64,000 bases of DNA from contig WTXG01000003.1 in the NCBI GenBank assembly GCA_022496185.1, positions 806,001 through 870,000 on the forward strand, read 5' to 3'. Shown piece after piece: positions 27,667-41,403 of the stretch. The stretch comes from Multifurca ochricompacta. Its lineage: Eukaryota; Basidiomycota; Agaricomycetes; Russulales; Russulaceae. The notes under the pieces were generated by a model that saw nothing but the letters and a program-made list of their open reading frames with translations, was not told the DNA's origin and did not search any database. Both the position numbers and the translations under genes were made by a program. The first letter of the stretch is position 1; every line of letters begins with the position of its first letter.

Positions 27667-28091
27667 CCTGACGCTGATCGAATTCGAGGGCGACAAGGAT
27701 GTTGAAGTGCGAGCGCGCTCCGTGGAAGTTATGTTTGTAAGAAAACAAAAAAAAAAAGGTTGGTTGGATAGATATGCTTATATGCAAGGAATATAAAAGT
27801 CCCTGACGGACAAAAGGTGAGAGATGATGGATGTACGGGGAAGAGAAGGAGGAAAGAAATAAATGGGGGTCAATGTTCAACTTGAGCTCGAAATGTATTT
27901 CTAGTTTAGGTCTTTTGTGTGTATTATGTAATGGTGTACAAACAACAAAACAATTTGACGCCTCGTGGCCCTCGCGTGGCCGCCTCACTATTCTTCTAAA
28001 GGCCAAGTCACGTGGAAAGACGCGAGGCTCTCAGTCAGTCAGTCTCAAGTTCTGTCTCAAGCAATCGCGTGCCTGCAAGTCAGTGCTCACA
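27667..28091. promoter_or_regulatory. Divergent promoter region, membrane-protein gene and NUR1
   Basis: About 425 bases between two divergent start codons. It contains an A-rich run at about 27747-27758, a CACGTG-type sequence (AGTCACGTGG, about 28005-28014) and pyrimidine-rich leader sequence before the NUR1 ATG. Assigning it as a shared promoter is inferred from gene orientation only. Confidence 0.45.
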
Positions 28092-29485
28092 ATGGACCTC
28101 CGTCGTCTTGCTCAGGCTAATGCTATGGCATCCCCAAGGCGCTCGTCTACCTCTTCGAGTCATCGTATAATTAATTCTACAACTACATCTTCCACTCTAA
28201 CTTCTGGACTGCCCCTCCCCGTCACCCCCAGGGCACGCGCGTCCTACCCAATTGCTCGATCCCCACTTGAGTCTCCCTCGATCTCTGCAAGTTTACCCTT
28301 CGACTGGGAGGCAGTGCGTGGCCTGCGCGACCCACCCTATTTTCCCCTTGGGCCCAAGCGTCGAAATGCACGGAAGAGCGACATGGGCACACCGAATGGA
28401 AAGGGCACACCGACTCAGCGTGCTGTGCGCAAGAAGAGTTTTTATGAAAAGTTATTCATCCTGTTTTTCTACTCATGAGTGTCTAGCTAACTCGGGCGTT
28501 AGACTGGTCTCTTTACCGTCTCGGGTTGCTTTCGAGATATCCATCTTCCCGAATAATGTGCCACTTCCCCCACCTAAGATATCGGCGTACCTCATCGGTG
28601 GCATATTACACATTATACATTTCTGCATACGTATCACCCAGATTCGATCTATTCCAGACTCGGATATTGGTTGGGAAGACATGTACCGCGAAGACAACAA
28701 CGTTGCATGGTTCGACTGGGTGCGTCGCTCCCGCGATTTTACGCGCCCCATGCATTGGCTGAGGCATCCACATAAAATAAAACTAGACAGTGCCTATGAC
28801 ATGTCTCCTCATCGTCACTGCATCCCTAAACACGCTTTTCCTGTTCACTCACACCAAGCTCTACCATCTCCACCTCCAGCCTGACCCCGTCGCGTCCCCA
28901 CACGCCCGCTTTGTTTCGACATCAACGGACCCACCCTCGCTCGCAACCCGCCTGCGCATACATTCGTGGAATACATTCCTCGCATTTTGGCGCTTCTTGC
29001 TTGGCATTAGCCCGTCCTCCTCTTCGGGTAGCAGCGCATTCGGGGGTCCCCGCGTACAGGAACTCGAAGTATGGACGCCAAGCGAGGGGGAACTTATGCT
29101 CTTCTGTGTCTACTCGCCCATCCACGTATTTCTGTGGATGTTGTGGAACGCAGGGAATTGGATTATGATGGCCGCCATTATGCTGGGCGTTAGTTTCCAG
29201 GTTCGCCGCCGTCTTCCTTCTCTAAATATCATAAACGTGGATCCATCATCTCGTCCTACTAGGTACGAGTCCTAACGACAACGTACGAGGCGCTGCTTAA
29301 AGACCGCGCAATCATCGCCGCTGAGGTGTTGCACGAGTATGACGCGAAGGTACCATATCCCCCCCCTCTCTGGAGAAGACCACCTGACCTCCTTTGCTTA
29401 GTTTGTGTCCCCACGGATCTACCCAGTAAGGAGGGATGCTTGTGTCATGACCAACGAGGCTGAGATTGTCGATCACACACGTTGA
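28092..29485 (+). CDS. NUR1: Nuclear rim protein NUR1-like (Nur1/Mug154 family)
   Basis: An inner-nuclear-membrane protein; in yeast Nur1 acts with Lrs4/Csm1 to tether rDNA and heterochromatin to the envelope. The basic, Ser-rich N-terminus (MDLRRLAQANAMASPRRSS) is followed by several hydrophobic segments: KISAYLIGGILHIIHFCIRI; MTCLLIVTASLNTLFLFTH after an intron; and LMLFCVYSPIHVFLWMLWN running into NWIMMAAIMLGVSF. The diagnostic C-terminal block is LKDRAIIAAEVLHEYDAKFV then SPRIYPVRRDACVMTNEAEIV, ending at the TGA at 29483-29485. Four introns were placed with GT-AG borders and no frame break was seen. The assignment rests on the family C-terminal motif and membrane layout. Confidence 0.83.
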
Positions 29486-29661
29486 TGATGTGATAAGATA
29501 ACGATGTCCATATTGATCGAACCTGGATTTTGTCTTCCCCAATAGTAACTTAGTTCTAAGCGACAGCTTTCAACTTCGTAATACAACACAATATAAGGGG
29601 ACGCTGCACAGGCGTTTGTTGAGCTTCTCATTGAATTCAATGCACCAAGGGTAAGTCGGTG

Positions 29662-30970
29662 TCACGCCGACTTCGCCTCCGCCTCATAAAATTTGATCAC
29701 CTCCTCCACGTCATCCCTGCTACCCAAGTACACACCGGTCCGCTCGTGAATGCTGGTTGGCACAATGTCAAGGATGCGCTTAGTACCTGTCGTTGCTGTC
29801 CCCCCGGCCTATGGAGTATAAATGACGCCTCACCAAAGCGAACGCTCAGGCTACATACCTGCTCGGTCAAAAAGGCCATTGGGAATGCTTCATAAAGCAG
29901 CCTAAGCTTGCCCTTCTTGCTCTTCTTGTCATCTGGATACCCGAAGACGCCACCATAGAGTAGCGTTCGATGTACGTCAGCGACCATACTCCCGATGTAT
30001 CGCGCGGAGTAAGGAGATTTTCCGGCAGTCGGATACTTGATGCTATTAAGATAGTTGATGGTGGGAGTGTGGAAATACAGCGAATTTCCCTCATTGAACG
30101 AGTAAATTTTGCCACGCGGTGGAATCTTAATATCGGGGTGAGTGAGCACGAACTCGCCGAGTGAGGCGTCGAGCGTGTAACCGTTGACACCATTGCCAGT
30201 GGAGAGGACAAGGTTTGCAGAAGAACCGTACCTGGAAGAGATTAATCAGATGAGGCCAGTCATGCATGATCTAGAGAAGCCCACATCGTGTAGCCTGCGG
30301 CAACCATTTCACTACCAGGCCTCAAGACGTCCTCAATTGTGCCCTGAGATTCTGGGCGCTACAATCCAAAATACGAACTGAGCACAGCGCATATGCGGTC
30401 TCCAAGTAAGGGTGATCTTACGATCTGATACACTCCAAAGATCGTGCCGATGTTAACACCGGCGTCAATGTTGCTACTTCCATCGAGTGGATCAAATACG
30501 ACACAATACTTTCCCTTGTATCTATCCTCGATGATGACAGCCTCGTCGAGTTCTTCCGATACAAGCACGGCAGTCTTGCCCGAGGCACGCAAGGCGTTCA
30601 CCATGATATCATTCGAAAGTACGTCAAGCTTTTTCTGCTCTTCTCCTTGCACATTCGTGTCGCCAGCCAAGCCAACTCTGGTCGTGAGTTAGTTATGGGT
30701 GCAACGGAGCAGATGGGGGAGAAACCAACAGGTTGATCAGGCGCGCCCGGCGCACATTGGTAGCAATGAACTTGGAAGTGAGTTGGATGGCATTAAGAAG
30801 GAGAGTAAGATCGCCAGTTGCGGCAACACCAAGACGGAACTGCTCAGCGAGAACATGCCTAGGAAGGGACAAGGTCAAGGTAGGTAAATTCCCCCTGAAA
30901 AGGAAGGACTCCAAACGCACCGAGTGAGAGTGATGATCTCCGTACTGGGAGGTTGGAATTCAGAGGACAT
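29662..30970 (-). CDS. FBP1: Fructose-1,6-bisphosphatase
   Basis: A gluconeogenic enzyme that hydrolyses fructose-1,6-bisphosphate to fructose-6-phosphate in the cytosol. Conserved features are [48 protein letters not shown]; the metal-binding [56 protein letters not shown]; and [22 protein letters not shown], ending in YEAEAKSA. All introns have GT-AG borders, and no frame break was found. The start at 30970 gives [17 protein letters not shown], a normal N-terminal length. A strongly C-rich tract (G-rich on the coding strand) lies about 80-120 bases upstream of the start codon. Confidence 0.96.
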
Positions 30971-31046
30971 GATGGTGGGATGGTGGTTGAAAAGACAATG
31001 ATTGAAGATTAAAGAAAGATTCGGCAAGAATGTGGGCGTCCGCCTC

Positions 31047-31087
31047 ACCCCGCCTCACCCCGCCCCGCCCCGTCCCGTCCCGTCCCG
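31047..31087. promoter_or_regulatory. C-rich promoter tract upstream of FBP1 (G-quadruplex-capable on the minus strand)
   Basis: The plus strand reads as repeated CACCCCGC, CCCCGCCCCG and CCCGTCCCGT units. On the minus strand, the FBP1 coding strand, this is at least six runs of three or more G separated by one to four bases, which meets the usual G-quadruplex motif. It lies about 80-120 bases upstream of the FBP1 ATG and also downstream of the corrected end of the C2H2 gene. A regulatory role is inference; it may only be a GC-rich core promoter. Confidence 0.5.
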
Positions 31088-31247
31088 TTCCTGCGGGCTG
31101 AAAAGGAGTGCTGTTCTTCCGCTTCCGTGATTCCGCTTTTCCCGGTCCGATGAGCTGGCGCAAAACTGTCACGTCCGTCGCGCGCCAATAGAAAAAAAAG
31201 GTTAGGGTTAGTAATCAATCAAATCCACAGCAGCCCGATTCGGTGCA

Positions 31248-33647
<2,400 letters not shown>

Positions 33648-34615
33648 ATGCCAAAGATCAAGCCAAAGAGGCATCATGGCTACAACGTCGTTTTATTCAT
33701 CCTTGGAACTTTATTCCCCCCTCTCGGTTCGATTATATTCATCCCCATCTCCCTTCTCTTACAACATGTTCACAGCGTCGCAGCCCGTTTCGGTATCGGA
33801 GGCGATTTTTGGCTTAATCTCTTCCTAACCATAGCTGGTTATATTCCCGGTCTGTCACTCCACTCATGTCTTCTTTTTTCATTCATCCTAATCTTCATCC
33901 TCATCCTCGTTTCCATCCCTATCCTCACGCTTTAGGCCACGTCCACAACTTCTACATTCAGAACATTCGAAACAACAAGAATCATCGCCGCACTCCAAAA
34001 TGGGCCCAGCGTTACGGTCTTGTTGATACTTCTACCATCAAACGTAAGGAACGCCGCTCACAATGGGCTAGCCGCTACGAAGAACGTCTACCCCGCTCCG
34101 CCCTTGAGGATCAGGCTTTGGAAGACGGTCAGAATCCAGGAGCTTCCAGCGTCTCCTTATCTTCCGAGTCTGCCGGTCCTACCCGTGGCAGCGCCGGCAA
34201 CGGTGAGCTATGGAACCCACAAGAAGAGCATTATTATGGGCAGAGCAACGGAACCAGTGAAAGCCGCCCTCACCGCTGGCATTATCCCGCAAACTTTGAT
34301 GACACAGCTGTGAGCCCTGTGATCGCCTCCAGCGCGCCCAAGAAGAAAAAGAAAGTGAAGAAGGATAGATTTGCGCGTACTGAGGATGCGTATTCAATTT
34401 CTGGAGACTCAACACGACGGCGGAAAAAGAACCGTGCTAATCGCTCTGCTGTCGCCGACGACGAGTCCACTTATTCGCGAGCCAGTGAATCCACCGGTCA
34501 AGTCCCCGAGGATCCTGAAGGCGGTCACTACGGTGGCAGTGCAAGACGAGAAGTTTCGCAGGGTACTGGTGCCGCGCGAGCGGACGACGACACCATCTTC
34601 GATCATCGATTCTAA
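33648..34615 (+). CDS. PMP3/SNA-type small proteolipid with a long polar C-terminal extension
   Basis: The first ~90 residues match the UPF0057 stress-response proteolipids (yeast Pmp3/Sna). They have two membrane helices (NVVLFILGTLFPPLGSIIFI and FWLNLFLTIAGYIPGHVHNFY) with the conserved central and end motifs. One intron falls in the IPG codon before HVHNFY. The protein then continues for about 200 residues, unlike the ~55-residue yeast Pmp3. This tail has YIQNIRNNKNHRRTPKWAQRYGL, then Ser/Glu-rich and Lys/Arg-rich stretches (APKKKKKVKKDRF, RRRKKNRANR). Family members control membrane potential and cation tolerance. The tail's role is unknown. No frame break was seen. Confidence 0.85.
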
Positions 34616-35044
34616 GATCAGAATCCGAGTGTTGATAGAATGCAGTTTCGTATGACCGGGGATCTCTACAACTACAACTCTCACATTATTAATAACCCGT
34701 ACGATTAGTATTGGCTACCCTTATGTTTGTCTCTGTCCTTAGCTCATGGCTTGGCAGAGAACTTTATCACTTTGTCGTCGGCCTTCCATCTGTATGTCTG
34801 ACGCAACTTACGGCCTCCATAGGCCAAGTACATTCTCACCCACACCCACAGCCGTGCGAAGTGCTGGCGTTTCCATGTGGAATAGGAACCGACACTTGGC
34901 GTTGCCATTCATATAACGGCTAATTCTCTTTTCCATGTGTTCTGTCCCCCCCCCCTTTTTTTTTCCCATTAATTTATAGTGGTCCATGGTCCTGCCCAAG
35001 GATGTTGGCCTTAGCTACCTTGTGCTGCACTCGCTCTGGTCACT
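34616..35044. other. Intergenic region between the PMP3-like gene and the PNGase A-like gene
   Basis: About 430 bases with a C run followed by a T run (34948-34967). It presumably carries the 3' UTR of the PMP3-like gene and the promoter of the next gene. No exon or RNA fold was recognised. Confidence 0.5.
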
Positions 35045-37347
35045 ATGTTTCACTCTATCTTGCTCCTGCCGAGCTGGCTTTTTATCCTGTCCTTATTAGC
35101 AAGTAACGTACACGGCGCCCGTCTAGTCGACTTCCAAGTTGCCCAACCGCCTCCCCTGCCACAGGATGCAACACGATGCACCGTGCTCATCCTTAAGTGA
35201 GGGTACTTTCCTCTACTCCGGTTGTATCCGTACTCACTATGGTCTGTCGTTAGGCGCACTTTTGCGTTCTCGTTCGGAGCGTGCGCTTTCATGCCCACTC
35301 TCTTGCAGCGTGCATATGCTGATTTTGAGGCTTAGCCCCGAGGTGGTTCAGTTAACGTTCGTGAGCATTGTGCCTCCCTCTTATCGCCACTAATACCCCA
35401 CTTATAGACCCCCCACAGATTGTGGTGTCCCCGGTTCTTGGGCGGGCATCAGCCTGAACTTTACCGTCACGAGCAACGGGACGCAATTTGACCGTCTCGG
35501 GATCGTTACCTTCCAAAACGTCGAAAGTCTGTCTGCAGCCCTCTGTCATGTAGTTTAATGTTTTGACGAGAAGGGGTAACGTCGACAGTCTGGCGAACTT
35601 CGACGCCAGAACCGGTCAGAGGCGATGGGATAATCTGGACATACCTCAAAGATGTGACGCGCTTTATTCCGCTGTTCTCCAAGCCCGGTACCTTCATCTT
35701 GCAGCTTGATAACCTCATCGAACCCGGCCTCGATGGTGAATACGCCAGTACGTTCTTCTTTCCTACCTACAATCTGATAAGACAGAGATGTGCCACAGCG
35801 ACGCTTGAAGCGACATATTTCGCGTCCTCGCAAGAGCACCCACCCGCGCCGCGCTCAGACTTGATTGTTCCGCTCACGACCTTGCGAACGATACGGGGAA
35901 CGATGCTTCCGTCCCCCCCGGGTTTTCGGTCAGTCCTATATCCTCTACTGTTACAGCAGCAGAACAGACGGTCTCATCGACTCCAGCTTAATGTCACGCT
36001 CCCTCGAAATGCCGTGGCAGCTTACGCTGAGCTGCAAGCATCCGGGAACGGCAATGAGGAGTTCTGGGTAAGTTGCCTGCCTCTCTGAATCCTGTCTGAC
36101 CGTCATCGCTGCTTCCAATGAGATTAGTACTTCAACGTCCCGAACCAATTTCTCGGCGACCTCCCCGCAGGAACAACATTCGGTAACGGCCCGTTCCGCG
36201 AGGTCCGTGTCCTGGTGGACGGACAAGTTGCTGGGGTCGCCTTTCCTTATGCTGTCATATTCACTGGAGGCATTGTTCCCACTGCGTGGAGGTAGGCTTT
36301 TATCATTGTACCCCCATTTTTCAGCTAGCCTGAAAAGGGTTGCAGACCTATCACATCCTACGGTGCAATCGACCTGCCGACTTACCATCTCGACCTCACC
36401 CCTTTTATCCCGATTCTCACCGATGGAAAGCCGCACAACATCTCTCTCGATGTTGCCTCTGCTGAGCCCGATCACCGCATCGACCAAAATTGGTTTGTTT
36501 CAGGTCTTCTGCAAGTAAGGCTTGACTCGTCGTCCAGACCTACCACAGGGCGGATCACACGGTATGAAGCGTCCAATTTTGCTACGTCCAGTGCCTCGGG
36601 GTCTGTAAATGGCGAAGATGTACACATCACAGTCAGCGCCTCGCATAGTGTGCACATCGAGGCAGAGATTATTGGTGGGAGCGGCGCGCGAACAGAGGTG
36701 GTGTTCACACAGGCACTGCAATATGAGAACGTGCAGGACTATCTACAAAACACCACTGTACAGGTCCGTCCTGGTTCAATTCTAATGACTCGGGACATGA
36801 AAATTAATATCAACGATACAGAATGTCTTCCAGACCGCTTCTGGTCAGGTCTTGTCGAGACATAATGGCGAGATAGCGCTGCAGGATACTTTCGTGTATC
36901 CACTCGTCATCAACTTCGCCATCACGTCACCGGATGGCTCAAACTGTGAGTGTTTCCTCCCTCCCCCGCACTGAGGTAGTTTCGGGGGCTCACTATCTCT
37001 AAGTCTCTGTGGCTGTCGACCACTCGTACGACCGCATCCTCCGTCCTGCTCCGTTCATCTTAGGTTCCACCATTGCCGAGCGCCAGCTCTCGGGGGGCTC
37101 GTTCCACCTCGCACCGACAGGCAACACTGGTTCCAATGGGACAAGTAACAACACCTTCGACTACGTCGACACCACGGGCCATACATACACGCGGCAGGTT
37201 AACGCGTCCAGCAATGTCATCACGCTTGATCGTCAGGGCGGTAACCTTGCACCTAGCCCAATTCCCGATCAACTCTCTGAGGTTTCACCTGCGCAGGCTG
37301 TCATGAAGGCGCGGCTTCCGGGTGGTAGGGTAATTGGTGGTAATTGA
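35045..37347 (+). CDS. PNGase A-like peptide-N-glycanase (peptide N4-acetyl-glucosaminyl asparagine amidase A family)
   Basis: A predicted secreted or lumenal enzyme that removes N-glycans from glycopeptides. A signal peptide (LLLPSWLFILSLLASNVHG) leads into RLVDFQVAQPPPLPQDATRC. Conserved segments then follow: FAFSFGAPEVVQLTF, PPTDCGVPGSWAGISLNFTV, FDRLGIVTFQNVEIWRTSTP, KDVTRFIPLFSKPGTFILQL, GNGNEEFWYFN, FREVRVLVDGQVAGVAFPYA, VIFTGGIVPTAWRPITSYG and DQNWFVSGLLQV. Many NxS/T sequons fit a secreted protein. Two frame problems occur. The C run at 35409-35414 appears short relative to the conserved FTPPTDCG junction. A net -1 break at about 35884 separates TTL from ANDTGNDASVPP. Both fit the base-deletion pattern seen across the window. 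Confidence 0.88.
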
Positions 37348-37538
37348 AATATATACAACAGATATACTTTACTGTAATCCTCGTGCGTCGAACGACAGTA
37401 GTACCTTTCCTAACTGAGTCCGACACTACGATCAGCGACGCCATACATTGGAGCTGCGAATTTCTGGTTGAATGCCTCTTGGTTGGTGAGGAAGATCTGG
37501 TGAGACTACCTTAAATATGTTCATCATGATGGGCACGA

Positions 37539-40500
37539 TCAGAACAGGCCAACCACCCGCTCAGTCTCTAGATCGAGACCAACTTCCCAAAACCCTTAAA
37601 AACCTCACGTAAGGTAATCGTAAATCCGCTCATAGGTTGCAGCACACACCTGGCCGGGTTCCGAGACCAGGCATTGTTTGCATGTCTCCTAGAAGGGGGT
37701 ACAGGAAGCCAGCCCCCGCTGAGAGTCTCACGGAACGAATCGGAACAACAAACCCTGTAAGAACCCACTTATGTGAGAAGGAGATGAACCAAGAAATAAA
37801 GCCAAGACCAACCAGTTGGAGCATTTTTCAATTTCGGATCGTGGGAGAACGAATATTGCGTTTTCGCCATGCAGACTACTCGGCTTGTCAGTCCCAAAGT
37901 CAAAGCGCACTCGCGCACTGTAGCGGACGAATAGACGAACTAGGAAGATTGCCGTATCCTTGCCGGGTGTAGGTTTCAATTTGCTGCTTGGCGAGGTCAC
38001 TCAACTCTATGCCGTCTGCACCATAAATCTCCCTAGAAATGATGGTGATTTTTTCTTCAATGGGGAGGTTTAGGCCGTAGAGAAATTTGAACTGTGATTT
38101 GCTCTCGCAGGCAGCAACTAGTGCTTCTGCCAGTTCCCGCGCACCAACTCCACCTTCAGCCCAATGATTGCTCACCACAGCAGCATCTGCGCCACCAGCC
38201 AGTGCTTGCTCCCGGATGAGCTGAAGTTCTGCGGGAGTATCGGACCTATGATACCGTCACTTAACTCTGTTCCACGGAGTATCAGATATCAATGCCGTAC
38301 GCAAACCGGTTGACGGCCACCACCACCTTCAAACCAAATTTCTTGGAGTTTTGAATATGTCTGACCAGATTCTTCGTGCCTTCATTGAGCGTGACCAGAT
38401 CTTCCCTTGTGTATGTATCCGCGAGGGGCTTTCCCGGGGTGACCTCAGGTCCTCCCCCGTGCATTTTCAGCGCACGTGTGGTCGCGACGATGACAACAGC
38501 GTCTGGAGTCAATCCGCTCACCCGGCACTTGATATTGCAGAATTTTTCCATGCCCATGTCAGCGCCAAAGCCGCCTTCTGTCAGGACATATCCAACGTGC
38601 CCGGGTGGGTCACCCTCTTCTGAGCCCACGAGCTTGAGCGCGACACGGTCCGCCAGGATGGATGAGTTCCCGTGAGCAATGTTGGCGAAGGGCCCGGCAT
38701 GCACAAAGACAGGCGTGCCCTCAAGCGTCTGCATGAGATTGGGTTTGATAGCGTCCTTCAAAAGAACAGCGAGTGCACCGCCAACTCCGAGGTCATCGGC
38801 CGTGATGGCGTCGCCATGCTTACTCGTCGCAACTACCATCGCGCCCAGACGCTCACGCATGTCTTGTAGACTTGTGGTCAGGGCCAGTACAGCCATACAT
38901 TCGCTTGCGACGGCAATATCAAAACCAGTCTCGCGCTGATGACCCTTTTCGGCGTCACCCAAACCGATGGCGATCTTTCGAAGGAAGCGATCGTTAGTGT
39001 CCACGACGCGATTCCAAGTGATGGTCAGCGGATCCACGTCCAGACGAGCGAAGCGTTTGATCTCCTCCGGAGTAAGATCGTTGGGGTCCGTCTTGTTAAT
39101 GCCAAGCTTTTGCAGGCGTTTAAGCATGAGCGGCGCGAACTCGCGTTTGCCTTTCTTGACCGGCACCAGCCGACTGTATAAGGCTTTGTCTGACTGCGTT
39201 GCCTCGTGAAACATCCGAGCGTCGAGTGCCGCAGCTGAAAGGACGTTGAGATAGAGATAACGCCCGATAACAAAGACCCGTACCCAGTAGATTGTTTGCT
39301 GCTGTCACAGCATGAATATCGCCAGTCAGATGGAGATTAAACTGGGATCACTCAGAACGGAAACGGGGTTGTGAACTATATATGACTGACTTCGTCCATG
39401 GGAATAACCTGGCTGTAGCCGCCACCAGCTGCACCGCCCTTTATTCCAAAGGTTGGACCCTGGCTGGGCTGGCGTACACAGGCAAACGCAGGGCGACATA
39501 AATGAGCGCCTATTGCTTGGGCCAAGCCAATGGTCGTTGTGGATTTGCCCTCCCCAAGAGGGGTGGGGGTGATGCCGGAAATGAGGACATATTTTCCGTT
39601 CTTTCTATGTTGCAGGCGTTCCAAGACGCTTAGGTCAACTTTTCCCTTGTACTTCCCGTAGCTCTCGAGCTCATCTGGAAGTAGGCCCACTTCCCGAGCA
39701 AGCTGTAGAACTGGTTTTGGTGTCTGCTCCATTGCAATCTCGATGTCACTCGGAACCTTCTCTTTGAGGCGCAGCTTGAGTGGTTTTACTTTCCGGGACC
39801 GGGCGTCCTCCCAAAGACGCTCCGCCGACTTGAGTGTGTTGGACATGAGTTGCGCTACAGTCATGGGGCCGACGCCACCCGGGACGGGTGTAATGTAAGA
39901 TGCCACGTTGCTCGCGGAGGCGAAGTCGACATCTCCTACCAGGCGTTGGCCGGACTTTTTGGTTGGGTCTGGAGACGAAGTGAGAAGTAGGAGAACAATG
40001 ACGAGGTTAGCATACCTGGGATATAATTCGTACCAACATCAATTACTACTGCGCCGGGCTTGATCCAGGATCCCTGTACAAACTCGGGTTGACCGATAGC
40101 GGAAACGATAATATCTGCATTCTTCACCTATATGATTTCAAAAGGAAAAGTCAACAAGTTGCCGCTTTCGTTTTCAAGACGAGTGACTGCTTACGATCTC
40201 TGGGAGGTTCTTGGATTTACTGTGGCACTGTGTAACAGTTGCGTCTTTGTTGCGCAACATTACGGAAACTGGACTTCCAACGATATCGCTTCGACCGAGT
40301 ACAACGGCATTGGCTCCGGATATAGAGATGCCTGTCGACTCGAGAAGGCGAATAACTCCAGTCGGCGTACAGGGTGTAAACAAGGGCAAGGAAGCACGAG
40401 AAGCCAGGTGGCCTATGTTATAAGCATGGAATCTGTGTTACAACTCAAAAGGCGAATAAAACCTATGATGGGTAACGACTGGGCTTACCCATCCACATCC

Positions 40501-40949
40501 TTCTCCGGACTGACAGCTTCGGTAACAATGCGCTCCCCGTCAGCACCGATGTGATCACCTAGGGGGAGCTGGACCAGGATCCCACTGACTGCATCATCGC
40601 TATTAAGTGACTTTACGACGTCCACAATTTCGTCTAGAGTGGCTTCTACTGGCAGGGTGATATGTTTGTATAGAATGCCAACCTCCTCGGCGGCCTTGAT
40701 CTTCATGCGGACATAAACATTTGAATCGGGTCGCGTGCCCGCCTGTACTATGGTTAATTGTGGCTGAAAGCGGGGATATCTAGACTTGAATGCATTGATT
40801 CTTTGAGAAACCTCATCGCGAATAGACCTGTAGGGTTGTGAACGATGTTAGTCGATTGTCGCTTCAGTGAGTAAAAATAATGACTTTGCGATAGCGGCAC
40901 CGTCAATAACTTTTGCTGAACAAGTATAATTAGCGGTTGCTGTGGCCAT
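37539..40949 (-). CDS. ADE3: Trifunctional C1-tetrahydrofolate synthase (MTHFD1/ADE3 type)
   Basis: This enzyme interconverts one-carbon units on THF: 5,10-methylene-THF dehydrogenase, methenyl-THF cyclohydrolase and 10-formyl-THF synthetase. The N-terminal domain has [32 protein letters not shown] with the YxxxK catalytic pair, [16 protein letters not shown] and [14 protein letters not shown]. The synthetase domain has the P-loop [60 protein letters not shown] and the C-terminal [24 protein letters not shown]. All exons join in frame with GT-AG introns and no frame break. Translation from the ATG at 40949 gives a cytosolic form. An in-frame upstream ATG at 41021 would add 24 residues resembling a mitochondrial presequence. 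Confidence 0.95.
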
Positions 40950-41021
40950 TGACGTTAACGATTGTCGTCGGGGTGAGTGCGATAAGAATCGCTGTAATTG
41001 TTTTAGGCGGCGCACAGTCAT

Positions 41022-41403
41022 CACGAGCACGGGACACAACCAAAGAAAGGAGGGTTCAACGGCAATGGCAATGGCATGTTCAACAGAACAGTTCAGTTCT
41101 TCAGAGACAGAGAGCAGTTACAAGTTACAGTTTCAACATTTCATTCATTTTTTTGATGCAATTCAATTTTCTTCATTTATTTGTGTTTTTATTTTATTTT
41201 TATTTTTATTTATTAGTCGTCGTAAGGTCAACGTAAGGCACGTGTCTCACGCGACCGACAACCGAAGCGACGACCAAGTTTCAGAGCTTCAGCTCACCTG
41301 CTCAGCTTTCATTCAGCTTAGCATTGACGCGGCTTTGTCTCTGTTCTTAATACCTCGATTTTACACTCCATTAAACTTCTTCGTTCTTCTTTTCTCTTTA
41401 ATA
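41022..41403. promoter_or_regulatory. Divergent promoter region, C1-THF synthase and GrpE
   Basis: About 380 bases separate the two divergent genes. A T-rich/AT-rich run (about 41146-41213) lies in the middle and a pyrimidine-rich stretch precedes the GrpE ATG. Both flanking genes serve or may serve mitochondria. Shared regulation is inferred from orientation only. Confidence 0.45.

Noticed and set aside
28252..28884. A 210-codon plus-strand frame overlapping NUR1
   Set aside because: It runs through two NUR1 introns in another frame; the conserved NUR1 exons explain the region.
31199..31212. Telomere-like GGTTAGGGTTAG
   Set aside because: Fewer than two TTAGGG units inside a gene-rich region; no array, so not a telomere or interstitial telomere block.
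38351..39209. Several plus-strand open frames of 60-100 codons
   Set aside because: They lie antisense to the long conserved C1-THF synthase exon and are shadows of its codon bias.
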